Origin: Coprinellus micaceus
Taxonomy: Eukaryota; Basidiomycota; Agaricomycetes; Agaricales; Psathyrellaceae
NCBI GenBank assembly: GCA_951394405.1
Contig: OX596344.1
Coordinates: 1,178,001 to 1,242,000 of the forward strand
Direction: 5' to 3'
DNA length: 64,000 bases
The notes under the pieces are model-generated. The model was given only the letters and a program-made list of their open reading frames with translations. It was not told the DNA's origin and ran no database searches. Made by a program: the position numbers and the translations under genes. Below are positions 45,819-57,065 of the stretch, one piece after another; the stretch's first letter is position 1; every line of letters starts with the position of its first letter.

Positions 45819-47372
45819 ATGCCCGCCAAAGCAGGTACCCGCTCCCAACGCCAGCCCCCGCAATCCCAAGCCCCCCGCGGCACGCAGCGGGGCACCCAAG
45901 CGCGTGGTGGACGTCGAAGCCAAGCTCAAGAAGAGGAACCTATGGAGGAAGACGACGACGATGACGGTGAAGACGAGGAGGAGGCCCCAAGTGGGAGTAT
46001 GGACGTCGATGGGGACCAGGTACCTGCCTCTTTTCCTGAAATGAAGGAGGATGTATGCTGAGGAGATCGCCCTGTAGGAAGTCGCCCAACGCGCCAACAA
46101 CCTCGTCCGAATCGCGCTTTTCATGGAACACAAACGTATGCCCCTTCGGCGCGAAGATATCGTCAAGAAAGGTTCGTCTCTCCCCCCATCCAAAAACCCC
46201 ACCCTAACCCCCCCCCAAAAAAACCCTCTCCAACTCCAAAAAAAAAAACAGTCCTAGCCCCCCACAACCGCCTCTTCAAACCCGTCTTCGCCCTCGCGCA
46301 GGACAAGCTCCGCGACACCCTCGGCGTGGAGCTCGTCGAGCTGCCCACGCGTGCGGGGCTCGACCAGGACCTATCTGCGTCGCAGGCCGCGGGCCCGGGG
46401 CCGAGTGGGACGCAGGCGCCTGACGACGATTTGAGCCAGGCGCGGAAGGCGACGGGGATGAAGAAAAAATGTACGTTGTCGCGTTTTGAGTCGATTCGAG
46501 TGGGGAGGCGACGAGCCCGACCACCGTCGATGTTACTTCACGCGTCGCGTGTTGATACGCGATTTCCAAAACCCTCATAACACACCCCACTAACACACCC
46601 CTTTTCCCTAGCCGCCGCAACCGGCTCAAAGAGCTACGTCCTCCGCTCAACCCTAGACCCCACCCTCATTCGGCTCGCCTCCACCCCTCACGCCGACCTC
46701 CTCGAAGAAGAATCCTCTGACCTCCCCTCCTCCACCCCCTCTTCCTCCTCCTCCTCCTCTTCTTCCTCCCTCTCCCCCCCACCCGGCGACAACGACGACG
46801 ACGACGGCGAACGCCCGCCCCGCCCCTCCGGGAGCATCCTCTCCTGGAGCCACACCGACCAACCCGGCGCCCTCGGGATCCTCTACACCATCCTCGCGTT
46901 GATCCTCGTGAACGGCCGGTCCCTCTCCGACATGGACATGCGCAGCGCCCTCCGCCAGCTGCACCTCCCCGCGCTGGGGGCGCCCGTGCACTTTACGTCC
47001 ACATCTTCCGCGCGCAGCCTCCCCATCGACGGGTACCTCACGCTCCTGCAGCGGCAGTCCTACCTCGAGCGGCGGTCCATCGGGGACGCCGGGAAGGCTG
47101 GGGGGGCTGGAAGCAAACGTTTGCGGGCTACTCAGGCGCCTAGGCGGGACGGGGGCGAGGAAGATGGAGGGGCGGGAGGGGCGGGGCTGTTCGAGTGGAG
47201 GTGGGGCCCGCGGGCGATGTGTGAGGTGGGGGAGAGGGGCATTGCGGAGTTTGTGGGGGAGTTTATGGTTGAGGGTGAAGCGTTGAGTGAGAAGGCGAGG
47301 GAGGCGAGGGTGGCGAAGATGGTGGAGGGGGTGGAGAAGGCGGCTGGGAGTAAGCTTGTGGAGGTTGCTTAG
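45819..47372 (+). CDS. NSE3: NSE3, MAGE-domain subunit of SMC5/6
   Basis: Exons 45819-46019, 46078-46171, 46252-46470, 46612-47372; 424 residues. After a disordered acidic N-terminus the MAGE fold begins with NNLVRIALFMEHKRMPLRREDIVKK. It continues with FKPVFALAQDKLRDTLGVELVEL, YVLRSTL, GILYTILALILVNGRSLSDMDMRSAL and YLTLLQRQSYLE. The last part is FEWRWGPRAMCEVGERGI. NSE3 binds DNA and stimulates the NSE1 RING ligase in the SMC5/6 genome-stability complex. Odd points are a long Ser/Asp/Pro-rich insertion in the fourth exon (about 46710-46840) and a homopolymer-rich intron 2 (C and A runs, 46209-46249). The transposon lies 249 bp upstream of its start. Confidence 0.93.
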
Positions 47373-47734
47373 GGGTCGGTTTGTTTCGTAGAGATTGAGC
47401 TTGGAGGTTTTCTTGACTTGTGACTTCTCCTGACTTTTCTTGACTTTCCTTGACTTGACTTCACTTCGTACCCTCTACTCAAACCTTTGACTCTTGACTC
47501 TCCGCACCATCCATACACACACCAACTACGTTCAAACCACCGATTATAATATCCCATTAAAAAAATGCAGTTTAAGTACGGGTATTGATATGTATAATAC
47601 GTATACCGTCTATACGCCTATAGATCCTCTTCGACTCTTCAAGCTAGATGGACAGATCTCTCTCTCTCTCTGCCTCCCTTCATACCAAGATCCCTGCAAC
47701 AACGCAAGTTAGAGACCCGCCACGGGCTCAGTGC
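47373..47734. other. Intergenic between convergent NSE3 and AUR1
   Basis: 3' flanks. A degenerate TTGACTT tandem repeat and a short CT repeat near 47655-47675. Confidence 0.6.
47412..47466. repeat. Degenerate TTGACTT short tandem repeat
   Basis: The core TGACTT recurs at 6-12 bp spacing at least five times downstream of NSE3. Confidence 0.6.
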
Positions 47735-49204
47735 TTACACCCTCCCCTCCCTAAACGACCCCCTAACCGGACTCCACCCATCCTCCGGGCCCCGCTCCTC
47801 GCTCCTAATCAAACTCGCAATGCTCGCAGTATGTTTATGTCCCCTCCCCGCCCCTTGTGGTCCTTGCGCTCCCTTCAAGTTCCCCGTCAAACTCGAGCTC
47901 CCCTGTTGTTGCTGACCCCCTTGCTGAATAAACCCCGGACCCCCTTGTTGAATAAACGAAGACGACCCCCCACCCCCCTGCTGCTGAGCCGCAAACGACC
48001 CCCCGACCCCCGACCCGGGCGCGGGCGACCTATACGTAATATCCACCTCCTCATCCTCACTCTCCACCTCATACTCCCCCGCATCCCTCATCATCGCGCC
48101 CTCCCCCCTGCCCATCCCCCCACCCGCCCCTCCACCCCGCCTCGGATCCTCCAGCCCATACTCCTCGTACTTCGTCCTCTCGTACCCCTTCACAAAGGAA
48201 GATAAGTTATACGGAGGCGCCGTCGCCGCCTGCTTGCTCTTCAGCTCGTCGGGGAGGGTGAGGTAGAAGAACAAAGTGGACATGCACGCCCCGCCGACGA
48301 CGTCGATGAGGTAGTGGTGCGTGAGGTACATCGTCGCCCAATACAGCACCCCCGCGTACACCCACACCCACCGCGCCGTCTGCGGGAAGAAGTGCGCTAC
48401 GAACAAGGCTTCCATCGTCGCCGCGCCCGCATGCAGGGACGGGAACGCCCCGAACACCATGGGGGAGTTGCTGAACGCGCTGGTGTATGTGCTCATATGC
48501 AGGAGTGCGTCGATCCTTGCCAGGCCCCCCGGGGATCCTTTCATCCCGTAGTCCGCTGGGGTCAATCCGTAGATGACCTCGTACCACGGCGGCGCGCAGG
48601 GGAATATGATCTGGATGAGGACGCCCGTCATGTTCATGTACCCGAAGGCCTTCCCCCAGAGGTGCAAGACCTCCTTTGAGCGGAAGAGCCAGACGAGGAG
48701 GGCGATGACGAAGGGGAGGGTGAAGTGCCCGACGCCGTAGGGGATCCAGGCGACGACGTCCAGCACGGGGTGGGTGAAGCGCGTGAGGATGTCGCTGATG
48801 TTCGCGCCGTACAGCACGCTCTCAAGCGTCGGGAGGAGGCTCACCGAGACCGAGGGGCGCACGGAGGCGGGGACGAAGCGGGAGGAGTAGAAGGAGAGGA
48901 GGTACACGAATATGGGGGTGGCGGGGACGAAGAACTGGGACGTCACCGGCACGACGAGTGCCGCGATCCAGAGGAGGGGGATGCCGAGTTTGAGGGGGAA
49001 GGAAGGGGCGGACATGATGTAGAAGAAGTAGGTGGAGAGGAGGATGTGGAAGATGTAGATGGAGTCGGACCATGCGGGTTTGTGCGCGCGGAGCTTGGTG
49101 AGGGTGTGTGCGGGGGAGAGGGAGGTGTCGAGCCGGGCGAGGGCGGCGAGGAAGGCTTGCCCGAGGGTGCCGAAGCAGTTGCGGGGCTTGGGAGGGGGCG
49201 GCAT
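47735..49204 (-). CDS. AUR1: Inositol phosphorylceramide synthase catalytic subunit
   Basis: A single open frame of 489 residues. Several membrane spans (for example 48-65, 75-90, 160-176, 280-293) surround the PAP2-like active site: FGAFPSLHAG with His258, and THHYLIDVVGG with His297 and Asp301. The IPC-synthase block CAPPWYE is at 203-209. The enzyme moves phosphoinositol from phosphatidylinositol to ceramide in the Golgi and is the target of aureobasidin A. The C-terminal ~150 residues form a cytosolic tail rich in Gly and Gln (FIQQGG repeats), longer than in yeast. No introns are needed, unlike most neighbours. Confidence 0.95.
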   Translation of the reverse strand: MPPPPKPRNCFGTLGQAFLAALARLDTSLSPAHTLTKLRAHKPAWSDSIYIFHILLSTYFFYIMSAPSFPLKLGIPLLWIAALVVPVTSQFFVPATPIFVYLLSFYSSRFVPASVRPSVSVSLLPTLESVLYGANISDILTRFTHPVLDVVAWIPYGVGHFTLPFVIALLVWLFRSKEVLHLWGKAFGYMNMTGVLIQIIFPCAPPWYEVIYGLTPADYGMKGSPGGLARIDALLHMSTYTSAFSNSPMVFGAFPSLHAGAATMEALFVAHFFPQTARWVWVYAGVLYWATMYLTHHYLIDVVGGACMSTLFFYLTLPDELKSKQAATAPPYNLSSFVKGYERTKYEEYGLEDPRRGGGAGGGMGRGEGAMMRDAGEYEVESEDEEVDITYRSPAPGSGVGGSFAAQQQGGGGSSSFIQQGGPGFIQQGGQQQQGSSSLTGNLKGAQGPQGAGRGHKHTASIASLIRSEERGPEDGWSPVRGSFREGRV

Positions 49205-49950
49205 CGTGTAAATGAGTGTCTGGCTAGGGGAGAGTGTGAGGGCTTCGGTCGGTGCAAAGGCGAATTGGACGCACAGTCAGTCCCAGCGGACGATGTGGTA
49301 TATAATCCTGGGTTCGGTGTGAGTGTGTGAGAGGGGAAGGGAGGGGAGAGAGGAATCACCTTTGAACTACGCTCGACAGCGCAGTGACCGATGCAAAGCA
49401 ACACTCCAGCAGCCACATCCCCAATTCCATTGCCGCAAAATTGTGGGAACTGATCGGGATTGCCGATGAGATGCCGGCCTGCGACGGAAGCACTTTGGCG
49501 CCAATTTGACGCTTTCGCCATAAACTCCTTCATCCTTCAATCATACATGCATCGAACACGGTTCTCTCAACGACAGTAGCCTATCGAGTATACGAGTCTC
49601 TGGTGTGTGAAAAGAGGCGGGTGAACGAACGGATGAACGAACGGGGCACTCGCACGCAACGCGCCCTTCAACCCTCGCGACACCCTCTCGGCCTGACAAA
49701 CCCCAGCACCCACCGTTTTCGAGGTGATGCTTGTGAGGCGGTACCCCTCGAATAGACGTCATTGTACATATGTATCTGGCACGCCCACCGACACAGAACT
49801 CAGCCCCCGTTTTAACATCCGGAATACGCAGACGCGTCTTGCAAATCAAGGACGCTACACCATCGTGACGAACGGGGAATGGACCATACTCGACCGATCG
49901 TCACCTCGCCGAAAAAGACTTATCAAGCCATATTTTTAGCACAACATGCA
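49205..49950. other. Intergenic, 0.75 kb
   Basis: AUR1 promoter and 3' flank of the next gene. No gene seen. Confidence 0.5.
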
Positions 49951-52900
49951 CTATAGACAATATGGGGAGAGACGGGACTGGTCAGAGGCCGAAAGGTAAC
50001 TAACTAGCTCGTAGATCTCCTGCTTCGACTCCTCCAGCTCTCGAGTCAATATGGTGCCATCCTCCTGCGCCCCCCTACCACCCACCAATGCCAGCGCCCG
50101 TTTGTGAAGCTGCATGGACTTATCAAAGGCCCTCTTCAGATCCCGCCTGGTTTCTTGGTCCCCGATATCTAGGCTTTCGAGCGAATTCTGTGCTTGGTGC
50201 AGGGCCTTCAGCGCGGCTTCTCCCGCGAACTTGTCGGACTTTCGGAGGATGGGATCAACGATCTCCAGCGCACTCATCTCCTCTGTTTCAACAGACCCGG
50301 ACCTAAACCTCATGACTTTCGCCCCCTCTCGCCCCAATAAGTGAGTCCAGAACGTCTCCACCATCGCCTTTTCTCTCGCGTGGTAGAATTCCCCCACCCC
50401 ACCCCATCTTGTCGTCACGATTACCACCAAGCTCGGCGGGATCCACCATCTGCTGAGGAGGCTGTCTAGGGCGCGGAGACTGCTTGAAGTGACGCCTCTG
50501 TCTTGGCGGATATCGTGAAGGTACAAGACGCCCGCAATCTCGAAGAGGTTGTTATCGGCGTTGGAGAGAGCTTCAGGATATCTGGAATAACCATACAGTC
50601 AGTAGGCTCCACGTTAGGCTGGGGCGATGTCTGACTGACGTTTTTTTTATCCAGTCCGGTAAGTTTTCCACGGCCGGGATATTAGAAAATTCTAGGTCTA
50701 CATTGAAGCCTGGGGTGTCGATGATGATGAATCTCGCGAGCTTTCCCTCCCCGTTGATATGGGGGTATTTTCCGACCCAGTCCCTCCCGAGGACGATAGT
50801 GGGCTCGGTCCGAAAGGTGCCTGGGGCCAGCGTATGGCCTTCCAACACTGTTTTTACCCTACCGATGGCAGACAGGAGCCTATTGATGAACTGGATGGGA
50901 AGTTCAGTGTACCCGGCATGGCCTAGTGCCTCCACCACTCACGTAGCTCTTCCCAGCTCCACTGGCTCCCACAACTCTGCAAGGTCTCGTAAGTATGCAA
51001 CCGAGAAAACCGCGACTTTGGCGCACTCACAGAATCAGTCTATCTTTCGTTGTGCCCCCAGTGCTAGTGAATTTCGGTTTTTTGATGAGAAAATTGCGGA
51101 AGGATTGATGGCAAAGGGTGACAGGCAGATGTGAATTTGTACTGGGAAGATCGATAACGTGCTGGAGACCCGGGACCACGAGAGCATCGGCAACCTCTTC
51201 AGTCTTGATATGAAGGCGGCCTGCTATCTGAGCTAGGGCAAGTGGCGACCCAGCCAGAGCGATGGTCTTGATAATAGCAAGGAACGGAGGATTCCGTCTT
51301 GAGGATTCATCCACAATCAACTGGTAAAGTTCAAAGGTAATGTTGTCTGGCGCTGCAGCGAAAAACGCCTCTTTATGTTCTACCCTGGTGAAGATGCCTT
51401 CGTGGATGTCCCTTCTCCAGGCGGCAGCGGTTGTACACAAGGCTGCGTTATAATGAGCCCAGGCATATTGCTTGGCGTAACCCGAAGCAGGACCATTGCT
51501 CATTGGTATTGCAAGCCCAATGCACCTGCATGTGAGATACTTGTGAAGTCTTGGCGACGCGAAGAAGGTTCTGGACAGACTCTTGTTGGTGAGAAATGCG
51601 CCGAAGGACGAAGGAATGGTGAGGGGAGTGTCAGAATCTTTGGGAATGAGGAGAAGCCCGCTAACGCTCTCAATCAAACTGAAAACGTCGGGGTCTCAAC
51701 CTGGAGCAAATCGACGATTTGAGTGATGGATAGGGGTGCCATGACCAAGGCAAGTGTTTTGAGCATCTTCAGGGACTCGGGGGAAATATCTAGACTGGGG
51801 AGGATCGACTGGTAAACTTCATTCACGATCTCACTAGGCGCCGTGTCAAGGAAAACCGCCTTCCGTTGCACCCAAGTGAAAATCGCGTTGTGTACGTCTT
51901 GCCTCCCCTCGTCCTTGAATGCATGGGTTGCGGTATGATAGTGATCCCAGACGTGGTGCCCAGCGTAGAGCGAAGCAGGACGCTCTTGGGTGGAGGTCGG
52001 GGGAAGAGTCACCAGATCAATGCATATAAGTGCGAGGCGGGCCTTGTATCCCGTCGCGCATAAAGGACCTGAACGGCGCTCGTCGGTGAGGAAGTCTCGG
52101 AGAGAACTGTGCCACAGCGTAACTGGGGTTTCGTCATCGCCTGGAAGTTGTATGATTGCGTGTAGCCTGACCAAAACGCTGACCACTGCGATGACCTTGA
52201 TCTCGAGGAGATCGGCAATCTCAACAGTGGAAAGGGCTTTGTATGCCAAGGCAATAACGCTGATGATGTCCAAGAAGTGGGGGGACTGTTGACAGCTGCC
52301 CAGGATGGCTTTGTACAGGCCATCAAACCCCGGATTCATGTTGAGTGCAAGAGGAAGACGTTCGAGTGGTGTGAGTCCATCGTCTTCGAAGGGAGAAAAG
52401 AGGAAGTTGGTGATGGTGGTCAGGAAAATAAACGATCCTCCGATATGCTTGATGAGAGTTTGCTTGTCTTTCGGGGTAAGCCACCCCTTGCCAGCGACGC
52501 CCAGGACACGACTGTTTTGCGCCTTCGAAATCGATGCGTCCAGCGCAGTCGAGATGTCTTTGTCCGAGGTCCGGTGGACGAGATTGAACAGGCGAACCTG
52601 TCTCGACCCGTGGAGTTTCTTGTGGAGGTGATCTTCAACTCGGCTCGTAATGATGAACCGAAGTGGCATGCCTGGTTTCTGCTCAAACAACTCGATGAGG
52701 TCCTGGATCATCTGGGACGCTTCCTCCACGTCTTCGCATTCGTCAAAGCCGTCGATCAAGACGACGAAGGGGTTCCAGACACCGGACCACTTGCCAGCAA
52801 CAGCTCTAATCGGATCGTACACTAGGTGCTGGAATTGAACCGCCAGGGGTGTGGTTGGTTCCAAAAGACCAGGAACGGCGTCGAGTGCCGCTTGAATGTG

Positions 52901-53506
52901 TTGCGCAGTTCCGTCAATCGACGCAGCAATCTGGCTAGCGATCGTTTGGGCGAGCCTGCCAATCCTGCTCCTGTCACCGGCGCCGCGGAAGAAAAAGAAG
53001 CTCGCCCCCAACCGATCCGCTGCCTCCAGACGAATCGCCACCGCCTGAGCTATCGCTGACTTTCCACACCCCGCGTACCCGAATATCCACAGAATGTGCT
53101 GAGGGGCGCCAAGGAGGCTCCTCATCGCCCAGGTAATAATTTCTTCGATGACCTTCTTCCTCGTTCCAGGGAGGCATTGGGAGTTCGGTGGAGAGGTTTC
53201 GCGGTTGCGCTTATGGGATGCGTCGAGGATGGGGTTGAGCAAGGACAAGCCTGAGTGTCATAGGAAACCCATTAGACTCCAGAGGATTTAACGACGATTG
53301 ACGCGGTTTGGCCTACCTGGCTGGATGCTGGGTTTTATAACTGCCTTATGGTATGCGTTGACGGTGTGCTTGATGTTGATAGTATCGATGGCGCAGTTTG
53401 CAAGGCCGGGGAAATATGTCGCATTGCCTCCCTCTGCCTCGATTGCGTCAGCTGATTCTGACTCGATTGTATCTTGCTCCCCGACGGTGCAACTTGAACT
53501 GGCCAT
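49951..53506 (-). CDS. NACHT protein fused to AIG1-like GTPase domain (one frameshift)
   Basis: Exons 53506-53317, 53250-51031, 50976-50943, 50890-50640, 50581-49951. After a 63-residue lead comes a NACHT domain: SQCLPGTRKKVI, Walker A GYAGCGKS (about 121-128), Walker B VLIDGFDECED (about 229), RFIITSR. Three repeated ~100-150 residue modules follow (starting YKAILGSC, YQSILPSL, YQLIVDES), each with IALxxxPL...I and a P-x-T-L-x-H-x-SFR-like end. A second P-loop, GASGAGKS, then opens an AIG1-like GTPase with DTPGF, GVLYLHDIRQDRG and VIVTTRW. The 54-nt and 52-nt introns flanking the P-loop exon keep the frame across the junction, supporting one fused gene. At about 51676 one base is missing from a T run, shifting the frame between modules 1 and 2-3. 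This is either a true mutation or a sequence error. Confidence 0.75.
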
Positions 53507-54632
53507 CGTAACCTTGATCGGTGAACGCTTGAAAGAAGGTGGTGCTAAGGGCGAGATGGAATCTGGGTGCACGCGCGTTCAAGCTCAAGTCACTGTCAGT
53601 TGAGACCCAATACGATGGCAAATGGGACACGAGGGGCACGTGTAGGCCTCGACTTTGAGCGCCGCAATACCCTAGATACGTTAGCGCAGGCCCCACTTCA
53701 AACCCGATCACCTTGACGAGGCTCTACCTCGGTCACGGATCGTGCAGTATATCTCTCGTTTCGCGCAGAAGCTGAGACGGTCGTCCATATAGGGTGACCC
53801 TCGCTACCACCCTGCTTCGCCGGTGCAAGATTTCGAGCTCGGTTGAGGAGTTTCGAGAGGCGAGTTCCTTTGCGAAGAGGCTTCGGAGGCGGGTTCCATG
53901 CTCTATTTGCTTCGTGACGCCTGAGAGAACCAGAAGGTGTGGTGGGGGTTGAGGCGCAGAGTGCTCAAGTGAGCTCAGGGGCCGCTTCCCATTCCAGTAG
54001 CGACAACTGATGGCACCAAATGCCCCTATCCAGCGAAACTCTGTCCTGAACCATGAGCACCTCCAACCTCTACCCTCCGCAAATCGACTCGAAAGGCGCT
54101 CAGTTTCTTTGGAAATCGTCTCCTCGTTACACCTTCGCTCGCCCTCGAGATCGGTATGCCAACATTCTCACCATGAACTGCGTTAGGCTTGAAAACTGTC
54201 ACCGTGGCGCTATGGTTGGCTATCCATATCGTTGACCAACACCCGACCTCTCCATCGTTCTACGGGCGCTAGCCCCGTCAATTTTCTGGATGGAGCTCAC
54301 GCACAAAGGCCAGAAGACGCCTACACACTTCGTCGCGACACCAGCTTCCAGTCATCTCATACCCTCAGGCGTTGACATCACTCTCGCTCTCAAGTGTGGC
54401 AATACGGTGGCCTGGAGGCATCCATCGAGCAGATGAACCTCTGAGATTAAGGGAAGGGGAAGAAGGAGTAGGAGTCCAAAAGCCACGCGCCCTGAAGCCC
54501 TCGTGACACCCCTTCAGGCCGAGTGATCAGGATCTCTCAGATTATCTGCTGCCGAGGTTAAAATCCCAGCCGTTCCATCCAAGTTCCATCTCTGCTTCGA
54601 ACCACCACCACCACACCCCTTCATCGCCCACA
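53507..54632. other. Intergenic, 1.1 kb
   Basis: No coding exon supported on either strand. Confidence 0.5.
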
Positions 54633-55543
54633 ATGAAGCTCTCAGCCGCCCTCGGCCCCCTCCAAGACCTCCTCTTCTCCATCCAAGTCGCCCTCCTCCC
54701 CACCCTCCGATCCATCCTCTCCAAACCCACTTTGCTGTTAACCCCCGGCGCCCTGACGCGCATCTTCATGGCGTACATCTGGGAAGGCGGGTTCGCGGAT
54801 GGGACAGATGAGAATGGACGACCCACAAAGACGAGGTTGATCACCCCGAATGCGTATGGTGTCGCACTCGACCTGGGAGCAGGTTAGTTCTATTTTTTGG
54901 TCGTACCGGTGTCCCTGTCCACGCGCGCTAAAACCACAAATACTAACTAACCACCGAAATTGCAGGACACGGCCATACAATCCAATACCTCGACCGTACA
55001 AAAGTAACCCACTACGTCGCCCTCGAACCCAACCCCCAAATGCATCCCTTCATCCGCGCCTCCGCCTCCGCCGCCGGGTTCTCCGAATCCGACGGGACAC
55101 TCACCCTCCTCTCCTGCGGAGCCATAGACACCCTCTCCATTCTATCTTCCTTATCCTCTTTACCAAACAACGGCCGTGTCGACACCATAATTTCAGTCCT
55201 CACCCTCTGCACCGTCCCCTCCCCACAAAAAACACTGCATAACCTCGTGCGGGACGTCCTCCGCGCTGACGGGGGCGTGTTCTTGTTTTACGAGCATGTG
55301 TTGAGCGAAAGGGAAGACGTGAGGTGGTGGCAGAGGATGTGGACGCCCGTGTGGACGGTGCCGTTTGACGGGTGTAGGCTTGATAGGGAGACGCATCGGT
55401 GGGTGAGAGATTTAAGGGTTGCGAATGGTGGAGGTGAAGGTGAAGGGGAGAGTCCGTGGAGGGAGGGCGAGTTGTGGGGGAAAGAGGGCGAGGAGGAGGA
55501 GAATTTGTTTTGGCATCAGGCTGGGAGGTTTGTGAAGAAGTGA
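54633..55543 (+). CDS. SAM-dependent methyltransferase, METTL7-like
   Basis: Exons 54633-54882 and 54966-55543; 275 residues. An N-terminal amphipathic/hydrophobic stretch (LFSIQVALLPTLRSIL) could anchor it to ER or lipid droplets, as in METTL7 proteins. The exon junction falls inside motif I, giving ALDLGAGHGHTIQYL. Motif II is YVALEPNPQM; motif IV region is VDTIISVLTLCTVP; then LRADGGVFLFYEHVL and a W-rich segment WWQRMWTPVWT typical of the METTL7/UbiE-like group. The C-terminal FWHQAGRFVKK is the usual ending. Substrate unknown; mammalian relatives methylate thiols. Confidence 0.88.
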
Positions 55544-57065
55544 TCACGGGAGTGTGAATGATGGAAGGATAAAGCGAGGAGGTGGTTTGGGCGTTGCATC
55601 GGGTTCTTGTCTACAGTGGGGGGTGAGACACGGGTTGGAGATAAATAATCACTGTATACGCGGCCCCGGACAGGTAAATGCGAATGGTCGTTAGGCTCCA
55701 AAGGACTCCCTGACACGCAAGGTTCCACGCGAGTTGTGAGGGGTACCGTACGGATGGATGGATGGAAATCATGTTGTAAGTCTGCATAATGAAATACTTA
55801 GAATCGTCGGCTTGGATGATGAACAAGAGGTGGCCCCGATTCAGATCTTGGAAGGGAGTGATGGGAGCTCGACCCTGACTCGGGGAGTTCCGAGCGGTCG
55901 GCAAGAGGTCGGCGAGGCAAAGCGAACAGCAAAGGCCATCAATTGGCTCAATTGCCGAGGGGCTGCCGCTGCCCCTAGCGGCCTCCAACCTCTCTTTCAA
56001 AGCCACCCAGATATCGTGAAAGGGTAGCTTAGTGTATAGAGTATGAATAACACCTTGTACGGTCTAGGTTCCGGGGGGTGAGCTCGTTCAAAATCACGAC
56101 ATACATCAGGAGATTGCGGACTCTGTGAGAATATTTTATTATCCAGGACATTACCCTATATTTAAGGACATGTACTAAAATGTATCAAAGCCTTGGAACC
56201 CATCTGGTCATGGAGGATTATGGACGATGGAGATGGAGGAGTTTATCATATACGCCAATGCGACGGCCCTGCTAACCAATAGAAGTGGTATGAGTATGAG
56301 CCGGGCCTCCCCATCTGGTCGTGACTCTCTTCCTGGCATACTTGACGCTATCCATCGGACTTCCTCATCTGGTCGCGTGTCTCTTCCCGACGTGCCTGAT
56401 TGTCCCCATCGGACTTGCTCACGTGGTCGTGATGCTCTTCCTGGCATACCTGACAGTATCAATCAGGCTTCCTCGTCTGGTCGCGTGTCTCTTCCTGGCA
56501 CGCCTGACGACCCCCGTAGGACTTCCCCGTGTGGTCGTGCACCTCTTCCTGGTGGACCTGAAGTCAAGAGCATCACTGGGGTTCATCATACTAACGAGCT
56601 TCAGGCGCGCCTTGATGGGGCGCCAATGTCGTCATGGCCTCGCCGAAAAGCAAGGGCTTTGACACCGGACATTGACATTGTTGGTGTACCTGGGCCTGCT
56701 TTCCGGACGCTAACAGGGCGACAGGACTGTGCAATGAAACTAGCACTAGTGACCCACCTAAATAAGTGCACGGCGGCAGCATATGTAGAAGGCCTCTATA
56801 TCAGGGTCGCAGGTTTCACTTTGAGGTACCTGGCCTTCCCCTGGTCAAGGTCCCCCATCGGCTGAAGTATAGGTATGCGTCACAGGCGTTATTCTTACAG
56901 GGCGCTTTTTCAGGAATAATCGCACTGACAAAATGGGGTATCATTACCGAAAAACCGCATGTGTAGTCGCCAGCTTGACTGGTACAGGGAGTGGTACAGG
57001 GGGTTGCTAAATCGAATTAAAAGGGTGGTAAATGCGCTATTAAAAAGGGCTAAAGTGCAGGGACG
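55544..57065. other. Intergenic, 1.5 kb, with minisatellite
   Basis: No gene is assured. The 54-bp tandem repeat (56302-56571) lies in a 212-codon open frame (56227-56865, +), but no splice partners or domains are visible. Confidence 0.5.
56302..56571 (+). repeat. 54-bp minisatellite, about five units
   Basis: Each unit centres on TCTGGTCGTG / CTCTTCCTGGCA and, in the + frame, encodes an 18-residue unit of the form R-(A/T)-S-x-S-G-R-x-S-L-P-G. Units differ by substitutions but keep 54-bp length, so the reading frame is preserved in both directions. Confidence 0.75.

Noticed and set aside
48725..49330. 201-codon plus-strand open frame opposite AUR1
   Set aside because: Glu/Gly/Val-rich shadow of the AUR1 coding strand.
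50880..50945. A second frameshift after the GASGAGKS exon of the NACHT-GTPase gene
   Set aside because: A 52-nt GTGAGT..CAG intron restores the frame and yields the expected GKSYFINRLL sequence.
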